The position numbers and the translations under genes were made by a program. Below are positions 61,946 through 64,000 of a stretch of DNA of 64,000 nt, piece by piece (within the stretch, counting starts at the first letter, position 1; every line of letters starts with the position of its first letter). The notes under the pieces were generated by a model, which was not told where the DNA came from, did not search any database, and was given only the letters and a program-made list of their open reading frames with translations. This DNA comes from Talinum fruticosum (Eukaryota > Streptophyta > Magnoliopsida > Caryophyllales > Talinaceae). The stretch spans positions 1,984,001 to 2,048,000 of the forward strand of contig JAITYX010000047.1 of NCBI GenBank assembly GCA_021018815.1, given 5' to 3'.

Positions 61946-64000
61946 TATTTTATACGTATTGTTAGTTGTTATTTATTAGCTTATAATGTACAATTTATCT
62001 TTTTCTAATTTATTTTATTTTGTGAATTTTTAGAAAATTGATTAATAAAGTTGAGAAATTGTCATTTATTTTATAATATACAGTTGTGAATTTTTATAAA
62101 ATTGATTAATAAAGTTGAGAAGAAAAGAAAAGACATTAAAAATGAAGTTGACTTGCCGACAAATCTCAAAGATAGTATTTGAAGTCGGTTAAAAATAACG
62201 GGTCATAAAATATTTATTTTATGATAATCTATTTTATAAATTAGGGTTAGAAGGCCACTAATCCTATTTATAAGAGGAGTAATAAAGAGAATAATCCTAA
62301 TCCTAATCCCTACTACCCTTCTCTAATTCCACATGAAAAAGGATCACGTGCCGCCTCCTGTTTGAAAAAACCACATGGACACCAGCTACTCATTATACGC
62401 CATCATCAGCATCGAATTATCACAAATCAGCAGCCTACCTCCTTGCTTGCTACCGGCCGCTACCTTCCCATCCTTCATCGTCAGCTTTTCCTGTCTTTAC
62501 TCACAATCTCCTTCACGCAGCTACTTTTGAACCCATCTCGACACCATCCACCGTCACTTCTTCTCAAAACCACAAGCGAGCAGCCACACACCTTTCCTTC
62601 ACAAACCACGTCACTTCACACTTCGGCTCCCTCCTTTCCTCCACCACCCACCGCCATCTCTTCCCCTTTTTCCTCCATCACGGAGCAATCATCATCACTA
62701 TCATCATTTTGATCATCACCATCTCATTCACCACGTCGCACCACAAGGATTATATCGGTAGTTTTTATTAATATTGTAATTTTATTTCAAGACTTTATTT
62801 TTACTTTAGTTTTATATAAAAGATGATAGTTTTAATTAGTTTATATATCTTGGATTATATTATGGGTGAGTAATTTCTTTCTATTTATTATAATCTATTT
62901 GAAATTGTAATAAATTATTTATTTTAAAATAAAATTTAATCTTTAATGTCTTCTTAAATTTTATTTTATGATTCTACAATTATTTGTGCTTAGTGTTCAT
63001 ATTTTTATGTTTGAATAATCAAGTGAACACTAATTAATTAGTTTAATATAAATTCATATAATAGTATAAAAGGCTTAAGTACATAATCATTGGTTTTTTA
63101 ATCGTAATTATCTTCCTAGTTGATCATGGATGATCGATAGCCATCTCCTTCAATTAATTGACTAGTCGATTAGTTACAAGGTGCTAGATGATATTTTTCT
63201 AATACTTAATGCTCTAATTTGATTAATACTAGTGCTAGGGTTATCAATATTAATAGGGTTTATATTAGCGCTAGGCCTAATTAAACTAATAACTAAGGGA
63301 AAATAGGCAAGATCCGCTAGTGATTATCTTTTACAGTTTAACTTGTGGGTATATTAATTTGTGTGTTAATGATAAATATTAATTTGTATGGTGGATATAG
63401 ATTATGGTAAATGTTTTTATAAATTTGCTATCTTTGATATTATTTATTTGACATTTTTTAGTTACTTCATTAGTTTGTCAACTTTGTTTGTAGTTTATAG
63501 TCTTTTATAATTAAATTTGTATATCCTTCCCCAAAAGATTAATATTTTAGGAGAATTTTAGTAATTTTATATTAATTTAATTTTGAGTTTTAATACATCT
63601 TAATTTTCAGATTATTTTTCTATCACTTTTTGTTATTTTGAGAAATTAGGTTAAAAATAGTTTATGTCACTTTTTGTTATTTTAGAAATTAGGTTAATTT
63701 GTTATTTTGAGATGAACAAGAATACAAGAATAAATTATATACATCTTGATTAAATACATGAATGAGCTCAAATAGAAGAATGAATCATGTTTCCGTATGA
63801 AATTAATATGATTTAAGATAAGAATTATGATGTGATATTTCGTGAAAAAATTAATGAATGATTATAATGATGAGCTTCAAACATAAGAAAGATAATGATT
63901 GTTATTGTATGACAAGTACGAATAGAAAGAAAAAATGAATTATGTTTTGGTTGATTACATGAATAGTTGATATTATGTGTCTATCTCAGTTGATAAGTCT
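61946..64000. other. AT-rich region with a possible retroelement leader
   Basis: At 62266-62280 CTATTTATAAGAGGAG resembles a TATA box. It is followed by a C/A/T-rich, G-poor stretch (62340-62740) with a 116-codon frame of low complexity (His, Ser, Pro rich). This arrangement is common in LTR leaders, but no LTR ends were found. At about 63540-63720 the sequence AGTAATTTTATATTAA .. CTTAATTTTCAGATTATTTTT resembles 35560-35660, a further member of the AT-rich repeat family. Confidence 0.35.

Noticed and set aside
62362..62712. 116-codon plus-strand open frame
   Set aside because: Low-complexity His/Ser/Pro/Thr composition with no motif, in a G-poor leader-like stretch; not supported as a protein gene.

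Overview
The window is nuclear DNA of a flowering plant, most likely a eudicot. It is AT-rich, its genes are split by plant-type introns, and it is dominated by LINEs, Ty1/copia retroelements, MITEs, hAT-like elements and microsatellites. I do not assign a species. No CRISPR array, operon, rRNA, tRNA or organelle insert was recognised.

Three host genes are supported. (1) A KUP/HAK/KT potassium transporter on the minus strand; its first four exons lie at 4321 down to 1 and the rest is beyond the left edge. (2) A 13-exon minus-strand gene, CDS 18301 down to 7262. I assembled it from splice sites and it reads as an uninterrupted 479-residue acidic protein; I cannot name it. Its intron 11 is about 5.9 kb and full of repeats. 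(3) WEE1, the cell-cycle and DNA-replication-checkpoint kinase, on the plus strand from 23452 to 28228. Its ten exons sum to 1502 nt, one short of a multiple of three, so this copy carries a frameshift near 27540 inside the kinase C-lobe. Genes 2 and 3 are head-to-head about 5.1 kb apart. A decayed hAT transposon sits directly upstream of gene 2, and a 0.9-kb inverted repeat lies between the two genes.

From about 28.7 kb rightward the window is transposon graveyard. A decayed LINE (29.1-33.8 kb) is split by a complete solo LTR with a perfect 5-bp target duplication. A second LINE (36.9-42.0 kb) sits inside a ~1.2-kb AT-rich tandem repeat and is itself split by an LTR-like insertion. A LINE 3' scrap lies near 46.3 kb, and a three-copy ~450-bp tandem array at 47.6-48.9 kb. 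A minus-strand LINE (49.5-53.2 kb) abuts two diverged, same-orientation copia LTRs (53.2-56.3 kb). The second LTR is followed by a primer-binding site and a broken gag-protease-integrase region. At about 58.88 kb this is joined abruptly to the gag of an unrelated copia element, which ends in its own LTR (60141-60782). The last 3 kb hold LINE tails, a possible LTR-type leader and AT-rich repeats.

The host genes do not form an obvious pathway. The strongest items for follow-up are the WEE1 frameshift, the unnamed 13-exon gene with its TE-adjacent promoter, the chimeric copia junction, and several elements whose exact ends and target duplications can be read.
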